Source: UBA685 sp002299005 (GTDB lineage: Bacteria > Pseudomonadota > Alphaproteobacteria > Puniceispirillales > Puniceispirillaceae). Taken from it: a DNA stretch of 36,912 nt. The translations under genes were made by a program, and so were the position numbers. This document shows positions 1 to 8,454 of the stretch, one piece after another. The stretch lies in NCBI GenBank assembly GCA_963966775.1, contig CAXAAH010000015.1, forward strand, positions 1-36,912, in the 5' to 3' direction. Numbering within the stretch: the first letter of the stretch is position 1; each line of letters starts with the position of its first letter. Under the pieces are notes generated by a model. It worked only from the letters and a program-made list of their open reading frames with translations. It had not been told where the DNA came from and did not search any database.

Positions 1-45
1 GTGGGCATGAAGGCGGTTGATGCGCCTGATATCACAACTGTCTAA
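1..45 (+). CDS. 3' end of an upstream gene, possibly enoyl-ACP reductase FabI (partial)
   Basis: An open frame enters from the left edge and stops with TAA at 43-45. Only 14 codons are visible, ending MKAVDAPDITTV. This resembles the C-terminal tails I remember for alphaproteobacterial enoyl-ACP reductase (FabI), and fabI often lies just upstream of aroC in this class. The identification is from memory of a very short tail, so it is tentative. The 55 bases between this stop and aroC show no clear terminator, so cotranscription is possible. Confidence 0.4.
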   Translation: MGMKAVDAPDITTV

Positions 46-100
46 TCAGCGGATAAATACATCGTTAAAAATAAAATAGATAAGGCTTTATTGCACGCCC

Positions 101-1201
101 ATGTCAGATAATAGTTTTGGTAAATTATTCTCATTCACCAGCTTTGGGGAAAGCCATGGCAAAGCCATTGGCTGTATCGTCGATAATGTGCCGCCGAATC
201 TGCCTTTGACTGAGGCAGATATTCAGCCCTATCTTGATAGGCGCAAGCCTGGCCAGTCACGCTTTGTGACGCAAAGAAAAGAAGCTGATGAAGTTGAAAT
301 TCTATCAGGCACCTTTGAAGGCAAAACAACCGGCACCCCGATAAGCCTGCTTATCAGGAACACTGACCAGCGTTCAAAAGATTATGGCGAGATTGCCCAA
401 CAATTCCGCCCCGGCCATGCTGATTACACCTATCAGGCAAAATACGGCATCCGCGATTATCGTGGTGGCGGCCGCTCATCTGCCAGAGAGACAGCCGTGC
501 GCGTTGCCGCAGGTGCGATTGCTGATATTGCCTTAAAGCATTTCCTTGGCGCAAATTACCGTGTCTATGGCTCTGTTGTGCAAATCGGGCCGCATAAGAT
601 TGACCCATCAGCATTTGATACCGCACAGATTGACCAGAACCCGTTCTTTTGCGGTGATGCCACTGCCGCAAAATCATGGGAAGCCTATCTTGATGAGGTG
701 CGCAAAAGCGGCTCTTCCGCAGGGGCGATCCTTGAGGTCGTCGCAGAAGGCATACCCGCCGGTCTAGGCCAACCTCTCTATGGCAAGCTTGACGCAGAAA
801 TTGCTTCGGCGATGATGTCTATCAACGCGGTCAAAGGTGTTGAGATTGGCTCAGGCTTTGATCTTGCGGCCATTGAAGGCACCAGCGCAGGCGATGAAAT
901 GCGCAAAGGCGCAGACGGGCCAGAATTCACATCGAACCATGCAGGCGGCATTCTTGGCGGCATCTCTTCAGGCCAGCCTGTTGTCGCACGTATCGCGATT
1001 AAGCCGACCTCCTCTATCTTAACACCGCGCAAATCACTGGATAATGCGGGTAATGAGGTTGAGATCATCACCAAAGGCCGCCATGACCCTTGTGTTGGTA
1101 TCAGAGGCGTGCCTGTGGCAGAGGCTATGATGCATATCGTTCTGCTTGACCAGCTGATGCGCCATCATGCGCAAACAGGCCTAGGCTCGCTTAAGGTTTA
1201 A
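101..1201 (+). CDS. aroC: Chorismate synthase
   Basis: This cytoplasmic enzyme makes chorismate from 5-enolpyruvylshikimate 3-phosphate, the last step of the shikimate pathway, and needs reduced FMN. At 366 residues it has the normal family length. The N-terminal GESHGKAIG motif (16-24), the GGGRSSARETA motif (122-132), the SNHAGGILGGISSG loop and the RHDPCVGIRGVPVAEAM segment near the C-terminus are all present, so the protein appears intact. The ATG at 101 gives the standard MSxNSFGxLF start. No strong Shine-Dalgarno is seen; an AAGG lies about 15 bases upstream. Its 3' end overlaps the convergent tlyA by 11 bases. Confidence 0.97.
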   Translation: MSDNSFGKLFSFTSFGESHGKAIGCIVDNVPPNLPLTEADIQPYLDRRKPGQSRFVTQRKEADEVEILSGTFEGKTTGTPISLLIRNTDQRSKDYGEIAQQFRPGHADYTYQAKYGIRDYRGGGRSSARETAVRVAAGAIADIALKHFLGANYRVYGSVVQIGPHKIDPSAFDTAQIDQNPFFCGDATAAKSWEAYLDEVRKSGSSAGAILEVVAEGIPAGLGQPLYGKLDAEIASAMMSINAVKGVEIGSGFDLAAIEGTSAGDEMRKGADGPEFTSNHAGGILGGISSGQPVVARIAIKPTSSILTPRKSLDNAGNEVEIITKGRHDPCVGIRGVPVAEAMMHIVLLDQLMRHHAQTGLGSLKV

Positions 1202-1919
1202 GCGCCGCAACCAGATATTCCACATTACCATCAGGGCCCTTGATAGGGCTCTTGGATGTGCCCAGCACTTGCCAGCCTTGTGCGATGATAAAGTCGGTGA
1301 TCTTCGCCACCGCAGCCACGCGCAACGCCTCATCCTTTACGATACCGCCCTTATCCAGCCCCTCACGCCCAACCTCAAATTGCGGCTTAATCAGGGCCAT
1401 CAGCCACGCCCCTTTGGATGCGAGCGCCATCGCAGGTGGCAGGGCCAATGTGAGGGAAATAAAGGAGACATCACTGACAATCACAGAGAAACTCTCTGGC
1501 ACCTCTTGGGCTGTCAGCGCGCGCGCATTGGTTTTTTCAAGTGACGTCACACGCAGGCTTTTGGCAATCTTTGGTGATAATTGCCCGTGGCCCACATCCA
1601 CCGCATAAATATGCGTGGCACCTTGGGCTAACAGAACTTGGGTAAAGCCACCTGTGCTAGCGCCCAAATCAACGCAGACACGGCCCTTAACCGACAATTG
1701 AGGGAACGCTTCAAGACCACCCAATAATTTTAACGCACCGCGGCTAACCCAACCCTGAAGCGGGCTATCAATCGCTATATCTGCGGATAGAGGCACCGTC
1801 TGGCTGGCTTTTTTGACCACCACACCATCAGCCTTCACAGCCCCTGTTTCGATAAGTTCTTTGGCTTTTTGTCGACTTGCGGCCAAATGCTTTTCGACCA
1901 ACACCATATCCGCACGCAT
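1191..1919 (-). CDS. tlyA: TlyA family S4-domain RNA 2'-O-methyltransferase
   Basis: TlyA-type proteins join an N-terminal S4 RNA-binding domain to an FtsJ/RrmJ-like SAM methyltransferase and methylate rRNA riboses. The S4 domain (about 1-60: VEKHLAASRQKAKELIETGAV) and the SAM-binding motif VCVDLGASTGGFTQVLL (about 82-98) are clear, followed by SDVSFISL and LIKPQFEVG. I chose the ATG at 1919 (242 residues); an in-frame GTG lies directly before it. It is 86 bases downstream of dxs on the same strand, a common alphaproteobacterial order, so it probably shares that transcript. Its last 11 bases overlap aroC tail to tail. Haemolysin annotations for this family are historical. Confidence 0.92.
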   Translation of the reverse strand: MRADMVLVEKHLAASRQKAKELIETGAVKADGVVVKKASQTVPLSADIAIDSPLQGWVSRGALKLLGGLEAFPQLSVKGRVCVDLGASTGGFTQVLLAQGATHIYAVDVGHGQLSPKIAKSLRVTSLEKTNARALTAQEVPESFSVIVSDVSFISLTLALPPAMALASKGAWLMALIKPQFEVGREGLDKGGIVKDEALRVAAVAKITDFIIAQGWQVLGTSKSPIKGPDGNVEYLVAALKP

Positions 1920-2005
1920 CACTCACCGCACCCACATTTAATCCCGCCATAAAGGCGTTCTTGCTACAAATCATACGGGCACAAGAAACCCTCTTACCGG
2001 CAAGC

Positions 2006-3922
2006 TTACTTGCGGGCTTGCTTACTTTCGGCGGCTGGCAACATCTCATTGATATGGGCCACCAACGCCGGCGCATCTATGCCTGCCTTTGCCAGCTGGC
2101 CGGGGCGTGTATCATGGTCAATATAGGCATCTGCAATAGGCGCAACACGCACCGCACAATCAGATGAAAGCAGACCGGCATTGGCAAGATATTGCAACAC
2201 ATGCGCAGAAAAACCGCCTCTGCTACCTTCTTCGACAATCAGCAAGGCTTTGTGATCTCTGATTAAGCCAGCAATCATATCTGTATCAAATGGCTTGGCA
2301 AAACGCGCATCTGCCAAAGTCACAGACAGCCCGTCTTTTGCCAATATATCAGCGGCCTTTTTGGCCTCATCAAGAATTGTGCCAAGGCTCAATATAGCGA
2401 CATCATGGCCGGTTTGGACAAGACGCCCCTTACCAATGGCAAGCGCCTCACCCTTTTGTGGCATCACAGCCCCCGTGCCCTCACCGCGCGGAAAACGCAA
2501 GGCAGACGGGCCTTCATCATAATGAGTGGCAGTCTCCATCATATGGACCAATTCCGCCTCATCAGACGGGCACATAATCATCATATTTGGCAGGCACGAT
2601 AAAAAGGCCAAATCAAACACACCGCCATGCGTTGCGCCATCTGCGCCAACAAGCCCTGCCCTGTCGATAACAAAGCGCACAGGCAGATTTTGAATAGCCA
2701 CATCATGCACCAGCTGATCATAACCGCGCTGAAGAAAGGTTGAATAAATCGCCACAAACGGCTTCATCCCCTCACTGGCAAGACCAGCGGCAAAGGTCAC
2801 TGCATGCTGTTCTGCGATACCCACATCAAATGTTTTACGCGGATGCGCCTTTTGAAATTTATCTAGCCCAGTGCCAGATGGCATGGCGGCGGTAATCGCG
2901 ACAATCTTATCATCACCATCTGCCTGCTTAATTAATTCTTGCGCAAAGACAGACGTATAATTTGGCACATTGCTGGCAGGTTTGACTTGTTCACCTGTCA
3001 CCACGTCAAATTTAGGCACGGCATGATATTTCTCATGGCTTGGGCCAGAGAAAGGATGACCTTTGCCTTTTTCTGTGACCACATGCACCAAGATAGGCCC
3101 TGTGACCTCACCATCACGTAGGTTCTTTAACACCGGCAATAATTGCGCCATATCATGACCATCAACGGGGCCAATATGGAAAAAGCCTAATTGTGAGAAT
3201 AGGGATTGTGCGCCAACAATCTCTTTGGCCAGTGAATGCGCACGCTTAGCTGTTTGTTCAATCTCAGATGGGAAGCGGCTTGCCACCTCTTTCATAATGC
3301 CTCTGATAGATTGGTACGGCTTTGAGGTGATCAGCGTCGACAGATAAGAGGATAGCGCGCCAACCGGTTGTGCGATCGACATATCATTATCGTTCAAAAT
3401 CACGATCAAATTCGAATTATCGCCGCCCGCATTATTCAACGCCTCATAGGCCATGCCAGCACTCATCGCGCCATCACCAATGACAGCAATCACATGATTG
3501 TTGCGGCGTTGCAGATCACGCGCAACCGCCATACCATAACCAGCTGAAATAGAGGTGGAAGAATGGCCCGCACCAAAGGGATCAAAGTCTGATTCTGATC
3601 TCTTGGTAAAACCTGAAAGCCCATCTGTTTGGCGCAATGTGTTAATCCGGTCGCGGCGCCCTGTTAGGATCTTATGCGGATAGGCTTGGTGCCCGACATC
3701 CCATATCAGGCGGTCATCAGGCGTGTTAAACACATAATGCAAAGCCACCGTTAGCTCGACCACACCAAGGCCTGCGCCAAGGTGACCACCTGTCTGAGAG
3801 ACAGCCGAAATCATTTCCTCACGCACTTCTTGCGCCAATGCCTGCATCTGACGCTCGGGCATCGCACGCATCACCTCTAACGAGGTAACCTTATCCAGAA
3901 GTGGGGTTTTATGATGTGCCAA
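2006..3922 (-). CDS. dxs: 1-deoxy-D-xylulose-5-phosphate synthase
   Basis: DXS condenses pyruvate and glyceraldehyde 3-phosphate, with thiamine diphosphate, to start the MEP isoprenoid pathway. The 638-residue length is typical. Visible are the GHQAYPHKILTGR segment, the thiamine-binding GDGAMSAG (149-156) with the ND pair near 177-179, and the transketolase pyrimidine-domain DVGIAEQHAVTFAAGLA. The start codon appears to be TTG: the family N-terminus (TPLLDKVTSLEVMRAM) extends upstream of the first ATG, and AAGGGA sits nine bases before the TTG. It lies 43 bases downstream of ispA, forming an isoprenoid operon with ispA and xseB, which is a widespread arrangement. Confidence 0.97.
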   Translation of the reverse strand: MAHHKTPLLDKVTSLEVMRAMPERQMQALAQEVREEMISAVSQTGGHLGAGLGVVELTVALHYVFNTPDDRLIWDVGHQAYPHKILTGRRDRINTLRQTDGLSGFTKRSESDFDPFGAGHSSTSISAGYGMAVARDLQRRNNHVIAVIGDGAMSAGMAYEALNNAGGDNSNLIVILNDNDMSIAQPVGALSSYLSTLITSKPYQSIRGIMKEVASRFPSEIEQTAKRAHSLAKEIVGAQSLFSQLGFFHIGPVDGHDMAQLLPVLKNLRDGEVTGPILVHVVTEKGKGHPFSGPSHEKYHAVPKFDVVTGEQVKPASNVPNYTSVFAQELIKQADGDDKIVAITAAMPSGTGLDKFQKAHPRKTFDVGIAEQHAVTFAAGLASEGMKPFVAIYSTFLQRGYDQLVHDVAIQNLPVRFVIDRAGLVGADGATHGGVFDLAFLSCLPNMMIMCPSDEAELVHMMETATHYDEGPSALRFPRGEGTGAVMPQKGEALAIGKGRLVQTGHDVAILSLGTILDEAKKAADILAKDGLSVTLADARFAKPFDTDMIAGLIRDHKALLIVEEGSRGGFSAHVLQYLANAGLLSSDCAVRVAPIADAYIDHDTRPGQLAKAGIDAPALVAHINEMLPAAESKQARK

Positions 3923-3965
3923 AAATCTCGGTCCCTTAAATAGCCTATAAGTCTATACGATAAAA

Positions 3966-4916
3966 CTAATAGGAACGGTTTATAACAAAATGTGCGATCT
4001 TTTGAAGAGGGTTTGCCGCCTCTCCATAAGGTGCCAAATGCGCACAGCTTGTGGCCACCAAATCAGCCGCATATTGCTTCGCGCCTTCCAGCCCATAAAA
4101 ATCAACAAAGCTTGCCTTACCTTGCGCTTTATCGCGCCCCACAGGCTTGCCCATCTCAGCTTGGTTTGCCGTCACATCAAGCACATCATCTGCGACTTGA
4201 AAGGCCAGACCAAGCGGGGCGGCAAAGGCACGCAAATCATCGATAATTGCCTCATCAGCCGGCGCATCATCTGTACCCGTTGCCAGCGCGCCCATCACAG
4301 GTGCCGCGACAATCAACGCCCCTGTTTTCATGGCCTGCATCTGCTCTGTTTCTTGCACACCAAAGGCCTTACCAGCACTTGCCGCCTCATCTGCCTGCAA
4401 ATCAAGCATCTGCCCGCCTGCCATGCCGCCTGCCGCTGAGCCAATCGCAAGCGCCCTTATAAGCTGTATGGCGACACCTGGCGCAAAACCTGCCTGCTTG
4501 CTTGATAACAGCAAAAATGCCTCTGTTTGAAGCGCATCACCTGCCAATATCGCCGTCGCCTCATCAAAGGCAATGTGACAAGCCGGCTTGCCACGACGTG
4601 TTTCTGCATCATCCATTGCGGGCAAATCATCATGGATAAGCGAATAAGCATGCACCATCTCAAGCGCAGAAGCCGCCGCAATCGCGCGCCCCATAGCGGC
4701 CTCATCTTGACCATTACCTTTTGCCCCAATAAGACGCGCGGCTGATAAGCACAAAGAGGAGCGGATACGCTTGCCGCCATTTAATGAGGCATAACGCATA
4801 GCTGAGACAAGCTGGCTCGCCGGGCTTGTCATCTCATCAAAATAATCGGCTAAATAGTCTGTCACCATCGCGCCATCATGCGCGATTTGTGTGGCAAGTT
4901 GATTGGCGTCGGACAT
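3966..4916 (-). CDS. ispA: Short-chain (E)-polyprenyl diphosphate synthase, probably farnesyl diphosphate synthase
   Basis: The enzyme adds isopentenyl diphosphate to dimethylallyl and geranyl diphosphate to give farnesyl diphosphate, the precursor of quinone tails and undecaprenyl carriers. Both aspartate-rich metal sites are present: DDLPAMDD (96-103) and the second site with DDVLD (243-247). GGKRIR (47-52) contacts the substrate. At 316 residues it is slightly long for IspA because of short insertions. Chain length cannot be proved by eye, but position between xseB and dxs strongly favours FPP synthase. The ATG at 4916 lies six bases after the xseB stop, so the genes are translationally close. 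Confidence 0.94.
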   Translation of the reverse strand: MSDANQLATQIAHDGAMVTDYLADYFDEMTSPASQLVSAMRYASLNGGKRIRSSLCLSAARLIGAKGNGQDEAAMGRAIAAASALEMVHAYSLIHDDLPAMDDAETRRGKPACHIAFDEATAILAGDALQTEAFLLLSSKQAGFAPGVAIQLIRALAIGSAAGGMAGGQMLDLQADEAASAGKAFGVQETEQMQAMKTGALIVAAPVMGALATGTDDAPADEAIIDDLRAFAAPLGLAFQVADDVLDVTANQAEMGKPVGRDKAQGKASFVDFYGLEGAKQYAADLVATSCAHLAPYGEAANPLQKIAHFVINRSY

Positions 4917-4922
4917 TAGGTG

Positions 4923-5180
4923 CTAGCTTGCTGGATCAAAAGCTTGGGCTGATTGCGGTGCGCCATCAGAGGCAGGCACATCAATCTTTTCAACCTTCAA
5001 GCGCGCCTCTTCCAGACGCTTTTGGCAATGCGCTTTCAAGGCTGTGCCTTTTTCATAAGCGGCAATCGCCTCATCCAAAGAGATATCACCACGTTCAAGC
5101 ACGCTGACAATATCCTCAAGCTGGCGCAAGGCGTCTTCAAAGCTGAGATCGGCTGGGTTAGCTGTTGTCATATCGGTCAT
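4923..5180 (-). CDS. xseB: Exodeoxyribonuclease VII small subunit
   Basis: XseB is the small subunit that packs in several copies around XseA to form exonuclease VII, a single-strand DNA exonuclease. The protein is short (85 residues) and shows the family core LSFEDALRQLEDIV, LERGDISLDEAIAAYEKG and CQKRLEEARLKVE. I chose the ATG at 5180 because AGGAG lies five bases before it; an in-frame GTG two codons upstream overlaps that ribosome site and is less likely to be used. It opens the xseB-ispA-dxs-tlyA series and begins 12 bases after the XRE regulator stop. XseA is not in this window. Confidence 0.93.
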   Translation of the reverse strand: MTDMTTANPADLSFEDALRQLEDIVSVLERGDISLDEAIAAYEKGTALKAHCQKRLEEARLKVEKIDVPASDGAPQSAQAFDPAS

Positions 5181-5192
5181 TTGCACTCCTGC

Positions 5193-5648
5193 CTATTCGC
5201 CATTAATGGTTGCGGCGATTGATTTCACCATATCTGAAATACGGCGTCTGACATGCGCTTTTTCAATTGAATAATAGCTACGCACCAATTCAAGAGTCTC
5301 ACGGCGTGCCATCGGGTCTTTGACTTCCTCAATGATAACATTATCGCCGCCGCCAGCCGTCATCTTACGCGGGCTCGCCTTGATGGTTGTATCAGACATA
5401 TCTTCAAAGAAATAGCTGATAGGCACATCAACAATCTGCGAGATATCCCACAGGCGAGACGCGCTAACACGGTTTGCACCACGCTCATATTTCTGCACCT
5501 GTTGAAAGGTTATATTCAACGCATTGCCCAGCTGTTCTTGTGACATACCAAGAAGCGTGCGGCGCAGTCTGATACGCTTGCCCACATGAACATCAACTGC
5601 GTTATTATTCGTTACGCGAAAATTCTTATCCGTTGCTTTATCTTGCAT
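5193..5648 (-). CDS. XRE family transcriptional regulator (PraR/PhrR-like)
   Basis: A helix-turn-helix of the Cro/CI type occupies about residues 20-80: VGKRIRLRRTLLGMSQEQLG, then NITFQQVQKYERGANRVSASRLWDIS and the VPISYFFED end. Single-HTH proteins of this length with the FQQxQKYExGxNRVxASRL signature are common in Alphaproteobacteria and include PraR/PhrR of rhizobia. What this one controls cannot be seen. The C-terminal half (ETLELVRSYYSIEKAHVRRRISDMVKS) is probably helical. The start is uncertain: I used the ATG at 5648, but two in-frame GTG codons lie up to nine bases upstream and no site has an ideal Shine-Dalgarno. Confidence 0.9.
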   Translation of the reverse strand: MQDKATDKNFRVTNNNAVDVHVGKRIRLRRTLLGMSQEQLGNALNITFQQVQKYERGANRVSASRLWDISQIVDVPISYFFEDMSDTTIKASPRKMTAGGGDNVIIEEVKDPMARRETLELVRSYYSIEKAHVRRRISDMVKSIAATINGE

Positions 5649-5684
5649 TGCCACCACTCATTCAAAAAAATACCCACCTTAGGT

Positions 5685-5713
5685 TGAATAGCGCATCGCC
5701 TCGATTGTGACAA
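5685..5713 (-). promoter_or_regulatory. Candidate sigma70-type promoter for the XRE regulator
   Basis: On the minus strand TTGTCA (plus-strand 5708-5713) is separated by 17 bases from TATTCA (5685-5690). The -35 box matches consensus at 5 of 6 positions and the -10 at 3 of 6, including the TA start. It lies in the 120-base gap between pip and the regulator, with the start codon about 40 bases downstream. No operator palindrome was identified. Confidence 0.4.
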
Positions 5714-5768
5714 GATGCATTAAGGATAATTAGATTAGCATCACATCTAAAACGGATACACAAAAGCG

Positions 5769-6722
5769 CTAGGAGATCTTATCCGCCACGCACTCTAAGC
5801 CCTTTAGCAAAGCGGCGAGCATCCCTGTCTCAAAGGCAGAATGCCCCGCATCATCTATCAGCTTAAGGCTGGCTTGTGCGCCCCATTTATCGGCAAGTTT
5901 TTGCGCGGTAAAGGGCGGGCAAATAACATCATGGCGCCCATTTACAATCACTGCGGGCAAATGCGCAATATCCGCCACACCATCTAGAATCGCCCCCTCT
6001 TCTAGATAGCAATTATGGACAAAATAATGCGCCTCTATCAATGAGATAGCCAAGGCACCATTACCAGACCCACGCTTTTGATGCACCAATGTGGCACAGG
6101 AATTCTCATAAGACGCCCATGATTTTGCCGCCGCCAGCGCATCACCGCTTGAAAGACCTGTCAGGCGGTTATAATAGGCCCCCAAGACATCGCCGCGCTC
6201 TGCCTTTGGCAAGAATTCGGTAAAATCCTTATGCGCTTCTGGAAAGAATCGGCCCATATCATATAAGAACCAATCAATCTCTGCCTTACTGCCAAGAAAG
6301 ATGCCGCGCAAGACAAAGCCCGCACAATGTGCCGGATACTTAATCCCATAACATAGCGCCAAAGTACTGCCCCAACTGCCGCCAAATAGGATGAGTTTCT
6401 CAAGCCCTAAATGGACACGCAAGGCCTCGATATCTTCGACCAGATCATGTGTTGTATTATTCGAGGTGCTCGCATAGGGGGTAGAGCGGCCACAGCCACG
6501 TTGGTCAAATAGGACCACCCGATATTTACGCGGGTCAAACATCCGCCGATGCGCCGGTGAGCATCCAGCCCCCGGTCCGCCATGCAGAAATAGAACAGCT
6601 ATGCCATCTTCAACGCCGCATTGCTCATAGTAAATCTCATGCTCATCGCGCGATAAATAGCCCGTATCCCACGGTTGATAAGGCGCATGAAGGCGCAGCA
6701 TTTCTTCATAAGGATAAGGCAT
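5769..6722 (-). CDS. pip: Proline iminopeptidase
   Basis: An alpha/beta-hydrolase that removes N-terminal proline from peptides, probably in the cytoplasm. At 317 residues it matches the S33 peptidase family. The oxyanion motif HGGPG (47-51), the nucleophile elbow GGSWGST with Ser116, Asp265 in NGRHDVICPP and His294 in DDAGHSAFE form a complete catalytic set. The GCGRSTP segment (77-82) is also typical. There is no signal peptide. It begins 44 bases after rpoH on the same strand, so read-through from rpoH is possible, although no functional link is obvious. Confidence 0.95.
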   Translation of the reverse strand: MPYPYEEMLRLHAPYQPWDTGYLSRDEHEIYYEQCGVEDGIAVLFLHGGPGAGCSPAHRRMFDPRKYRVVLFDQRGCGRSTPYASTSNNTTHDLVEDIEALRVHLGLEKLILFGGSWGSTLALCYGIKYPAHCAGFVLRGIFLGSKAEIDWFLYDMGRFFPEAHKDFTEFLPKAERGDVLGAYYNRLTGLSSGDALAAAKSWASYENSCATLVHQKRGSGNGALAISLIEAHYFVHNCYLEEGAILDGVADIAHLPAVIVNGRHDVICPPFTAQKLADKWGAQASLKLIDDAGHSAFETGMLAALLKGLECVADKIS

Positions 6723-6766
6723 TTAGGCGTCTTGCGATTCGATTATTGTTGCATTCTCACCATAGC

Positions 6767-7654
6767 TTAAGAGATATCAGCGATAAGTTCCAGCGGCTTG
6801 TCATGTTTCTCTTCAAGCGACTTCTTCAGCTTCTTCAACGCTCTATGCTCTAACTGTCTGACACGCTCTTTTGAGACGCCCAAAACATGACCCAACTCTT
6901 CGAGTGTGGCCCCATCTTCGGTTAGGCGTCTTTTCAGGATAATCATACGTTCGCGTGATGATAATTCCTGCAATGCGAGGTTGAGCCAATTTGACAAGAC
7001 CTTCTCATCATGCATTTCAAGCACGACCTGTTCTGGCGATGGGCGCTGACAGGCAAGGAAATCTTGCATTTCATTCTCACCATCAAGGGCCACAGGCGCA
7101 TTTAATGAGGCATCTGGGCCTGACATGCGCTGTTCCATCACCTCAACATCTTTGACATTCACACCAATTGTCTCAGCAATTTTCTGGCGACCTTCGAACG
7201 AAAGCGGGCCACCATCTGCCTCACCAATGCGCGCACGCACACGGCGCAACTTAAAGAAAAGCGACTTATGCGCGGCTGTTGTGCCTGTTCTGACGATTGA
7301 CCAGTTACGCAAAATATAATCTTGGATAGAGGCTCTAATCCACCACGAGGCATAGGTTGAAAAACGCACGCCCTTATCAGGGTCAAAGCGCTTTGCCGCC
7401 TGCATCAGGCCGATATTACCTTCTTGGATAAGGTCACCATTTGGCAGACCATAATGACGATATTTTGACGCCGCAGACACAACCAGCCTTGCATAGGCCA
7501 TCACCAGATCATGCATCGCGGACGCATCATCATTATCGCGCCATGCCACCGCAAGCTCGACCTCATGTTCGCGCTCTAACAGCGGTTGCTTCATCGCATT
7601 ACGGATGTAGCGGTTATCTGATTGACGTGTTTGGGTGCTTGAAATCACAGCCAT
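6767..7654 (-). CDS. rpoH: RNA polymerase sigma-32 (heat shock) factor
   Basis: RpoH directs RNA polymerase to heat-shock promoters. Region 2 (about 45-120, with DLIQEGNIGLMQAAKRFDP and FSTYASWWIRASIQDYI), the RpoH box HKSLFFKLR (129-137) and region 4 (TLEELGHVLGVSKERVRQLE) identify it and separate it from RpoD. I chose the ATG at 7654 (295 residues), which has GGAGG nine bases upstream; an earlier in-frame ATG at 7669 overlaps that ribosome-binding site. Many alphaproteobacteria carry two rpoH genes; only one is visible here. The gene follows the carD terminator, so its promoter should lie between 7655 and about 7780, where I could not assign boxes confidently. Confidence 0.96.
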   Translation of the reverse strand: MAVISSTQTRQSDNRYIRNAMKQPLLEREHEVELAVAWRDNDDASAMHDLVMAYARLVVSAASKYRHYGLPNGDLIQEGNIGLMQAAKRFDPDKGVRFSTYASWWIRASIQDYILRNWSIVRTGTTAAHKSLFFKLRRVRARIGEADGGPLSFEGRQKIAETIGVNVKDVEVMEQRMSGPDASLNAPVALDGENEMQDFLACQRPSPEQVVLEMHDEKVLSNWLNLALQELSSRERMIILKRRLTEDGATLEELGHVLGVSKERVRQLEHRALKKLKKSLEEKHDKPLELIADIS

Positions 7655-7713
7655 AATATCATCCTCCATGAGCGCTCTTTATCGGCGCATCTGGTAGTGT
7701 TTACGGCACAAAA

Positions 7714-7741
7714 AAACTGGCAGATCATAATCTGCCAGTTT
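7714..7741 (-). terminator. Intrinsic terminator of carD
   Basis: A perfect 12-bp stem, AAACTGGCAGAT paired with ATCTGCCAGTTT around a four-base loop, is followed on the minus strand by a run of seven T residues (plus-strand 7710-7716 region). It lies about 40 bases after the carD stop and before rpoH, so it separates the two transcription units. It is the strongest terminator in the window. Confidence 0.9.
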
Positions 7742-7780
7742 CAATCAATGTAATTCCATATAGTGGGATGACGCTATGCG

Positions 7781-8284
7781 CTAGGCCGCATCCATGATTT
7801 CTTCAAGCTTAACTGCCGCTGAATCCTTATCAATATCTTGGATAGCGGCATATTCACGTGCCAAGCGCTCTAGGGCTGCTTGATACATTTGACGCTCTGA
7901 ATAAGATTGCTCAGTCGCTGTGTCTTTCTTGCGCAGGTCTCTTACGACCTTGGCGATTTCCACAGGGTCACCTGATTTGATTTTCGCTTCATAATCTTGT
8001 GCGCGGCGTGACCACATTGTGCGGCGCACCTTCGCCTTTGTCTGGAGCGTATCAATCGCATCATCCATCTGCTTTGATGATGAAAGTGTGCGCAAACCAA
8101 GCGATATCGCCTTTTCCATTGGGACACGCAAAGTCATGCGATCTTGCTCAAATCGGATGACAAGCAAGGTCATATCTGTGCCAGCAACTGTGCGTTTCTC
8201 AGAGCCCAAAATGCGGCCCACGCCATGCGTTGGATATACGACAAAGTCGCCCTCTTCAAAAGTGAAGTCTGTTTTTTTAGCCAT
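7781..8284 (-). CDS. carD: CarD family RNA polymerase-binding transcription regulator
   Basis: CarD/CdnL proteins bind the RNA polymerase beta subunit through an N-terminal Tudor-like domain and stabilise open complexes, notably at rRNA promoters. The 167-residue protein shows the RNAP-interacting domain (about 8-65: FEEGDFVVYPTHGVGRI, then VIRFEQDRMTLRVPMEKA) and the helical C-terminal DNA-binding part with MWSRRAQDYEAKIKSGD and RDLRKKD. This is the ordinary alphaproteobacterial form. It lies 170 bases downstream of the ferredoxin gene, has its own near-consensus promoter and a structured leader, and ends in a strong terminator, so it looks independently controlled. Confidence 0.95.
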   Translation of the reverse strand: MAKKTDFTFEEGDFVVYPTHGVGRILGSEKRTVAGTDMTLLVIRFEQDRMTLRVPMEKAISLGLRTLSSSKQMDDAIDTLQTKAKVRRTMWSRRAQDYEAKIKSGDPVEIAKVVRDLRKKDTATEQSYSERQMYQAALERLAREYAAIQDIDKDSAAVKLEEIMDAA

Positions 8285-8299
8285 TCAATATCTCAAAGT

Positions 8300-8341
8300 G
8301 ATAGATGAGCCGGGGCGCATAGATGCGCGCTCTTATCTATC
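8300..8341 (-). promoter_or_regulatory. Long three-part hairpin in the carD leader
   Basis: Just upstream of the carD start the leader can fold into nested helices: GATAGAT with ATCTATC (7 bp), GAGC with GCTC (4 bp), and GCGCAT with ATGCGC (6 bp) closing a two-base loop. The outer stem ends 15 bases before the start codon and no T run follows, so it is not a terminator for the upstream gene. It could affect carD mRNA stability or ribosome access; no known RNA family is recognised. Confidence 0.55.
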
Positions 8342-8414
8342 ATCAGCCTTATGTTGTAAGTCAAAATCCTCTACCACCATGGCTTAAAACAAGCCCATAG
8401 CGTTCCAAGGCCAC

Positions 8415-8443
8415 ATTATAGCATAAAATCAAGCATTTATCAA
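8415..8443 (-). promoter_or_regulatory. Near-consensus sigma70-type promoter for carD
   Basis: On the minus strand TTGATA (plus-strand 8438-8443) is followed by exactly 17 bases and TATAAT (8415-8420). The -35 matches 5 of 6 and the -10 matches 6 of 6 consensus positions. Transcription should begin near 8408, giving a leader of about 120 bases that includes the hairpin at 8300-8341. The -35 box lies 11 bases past the ferredoxin stop. Confidence 0.8.
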
Positions 8444-8454
8444 ATGAGGGGCAA

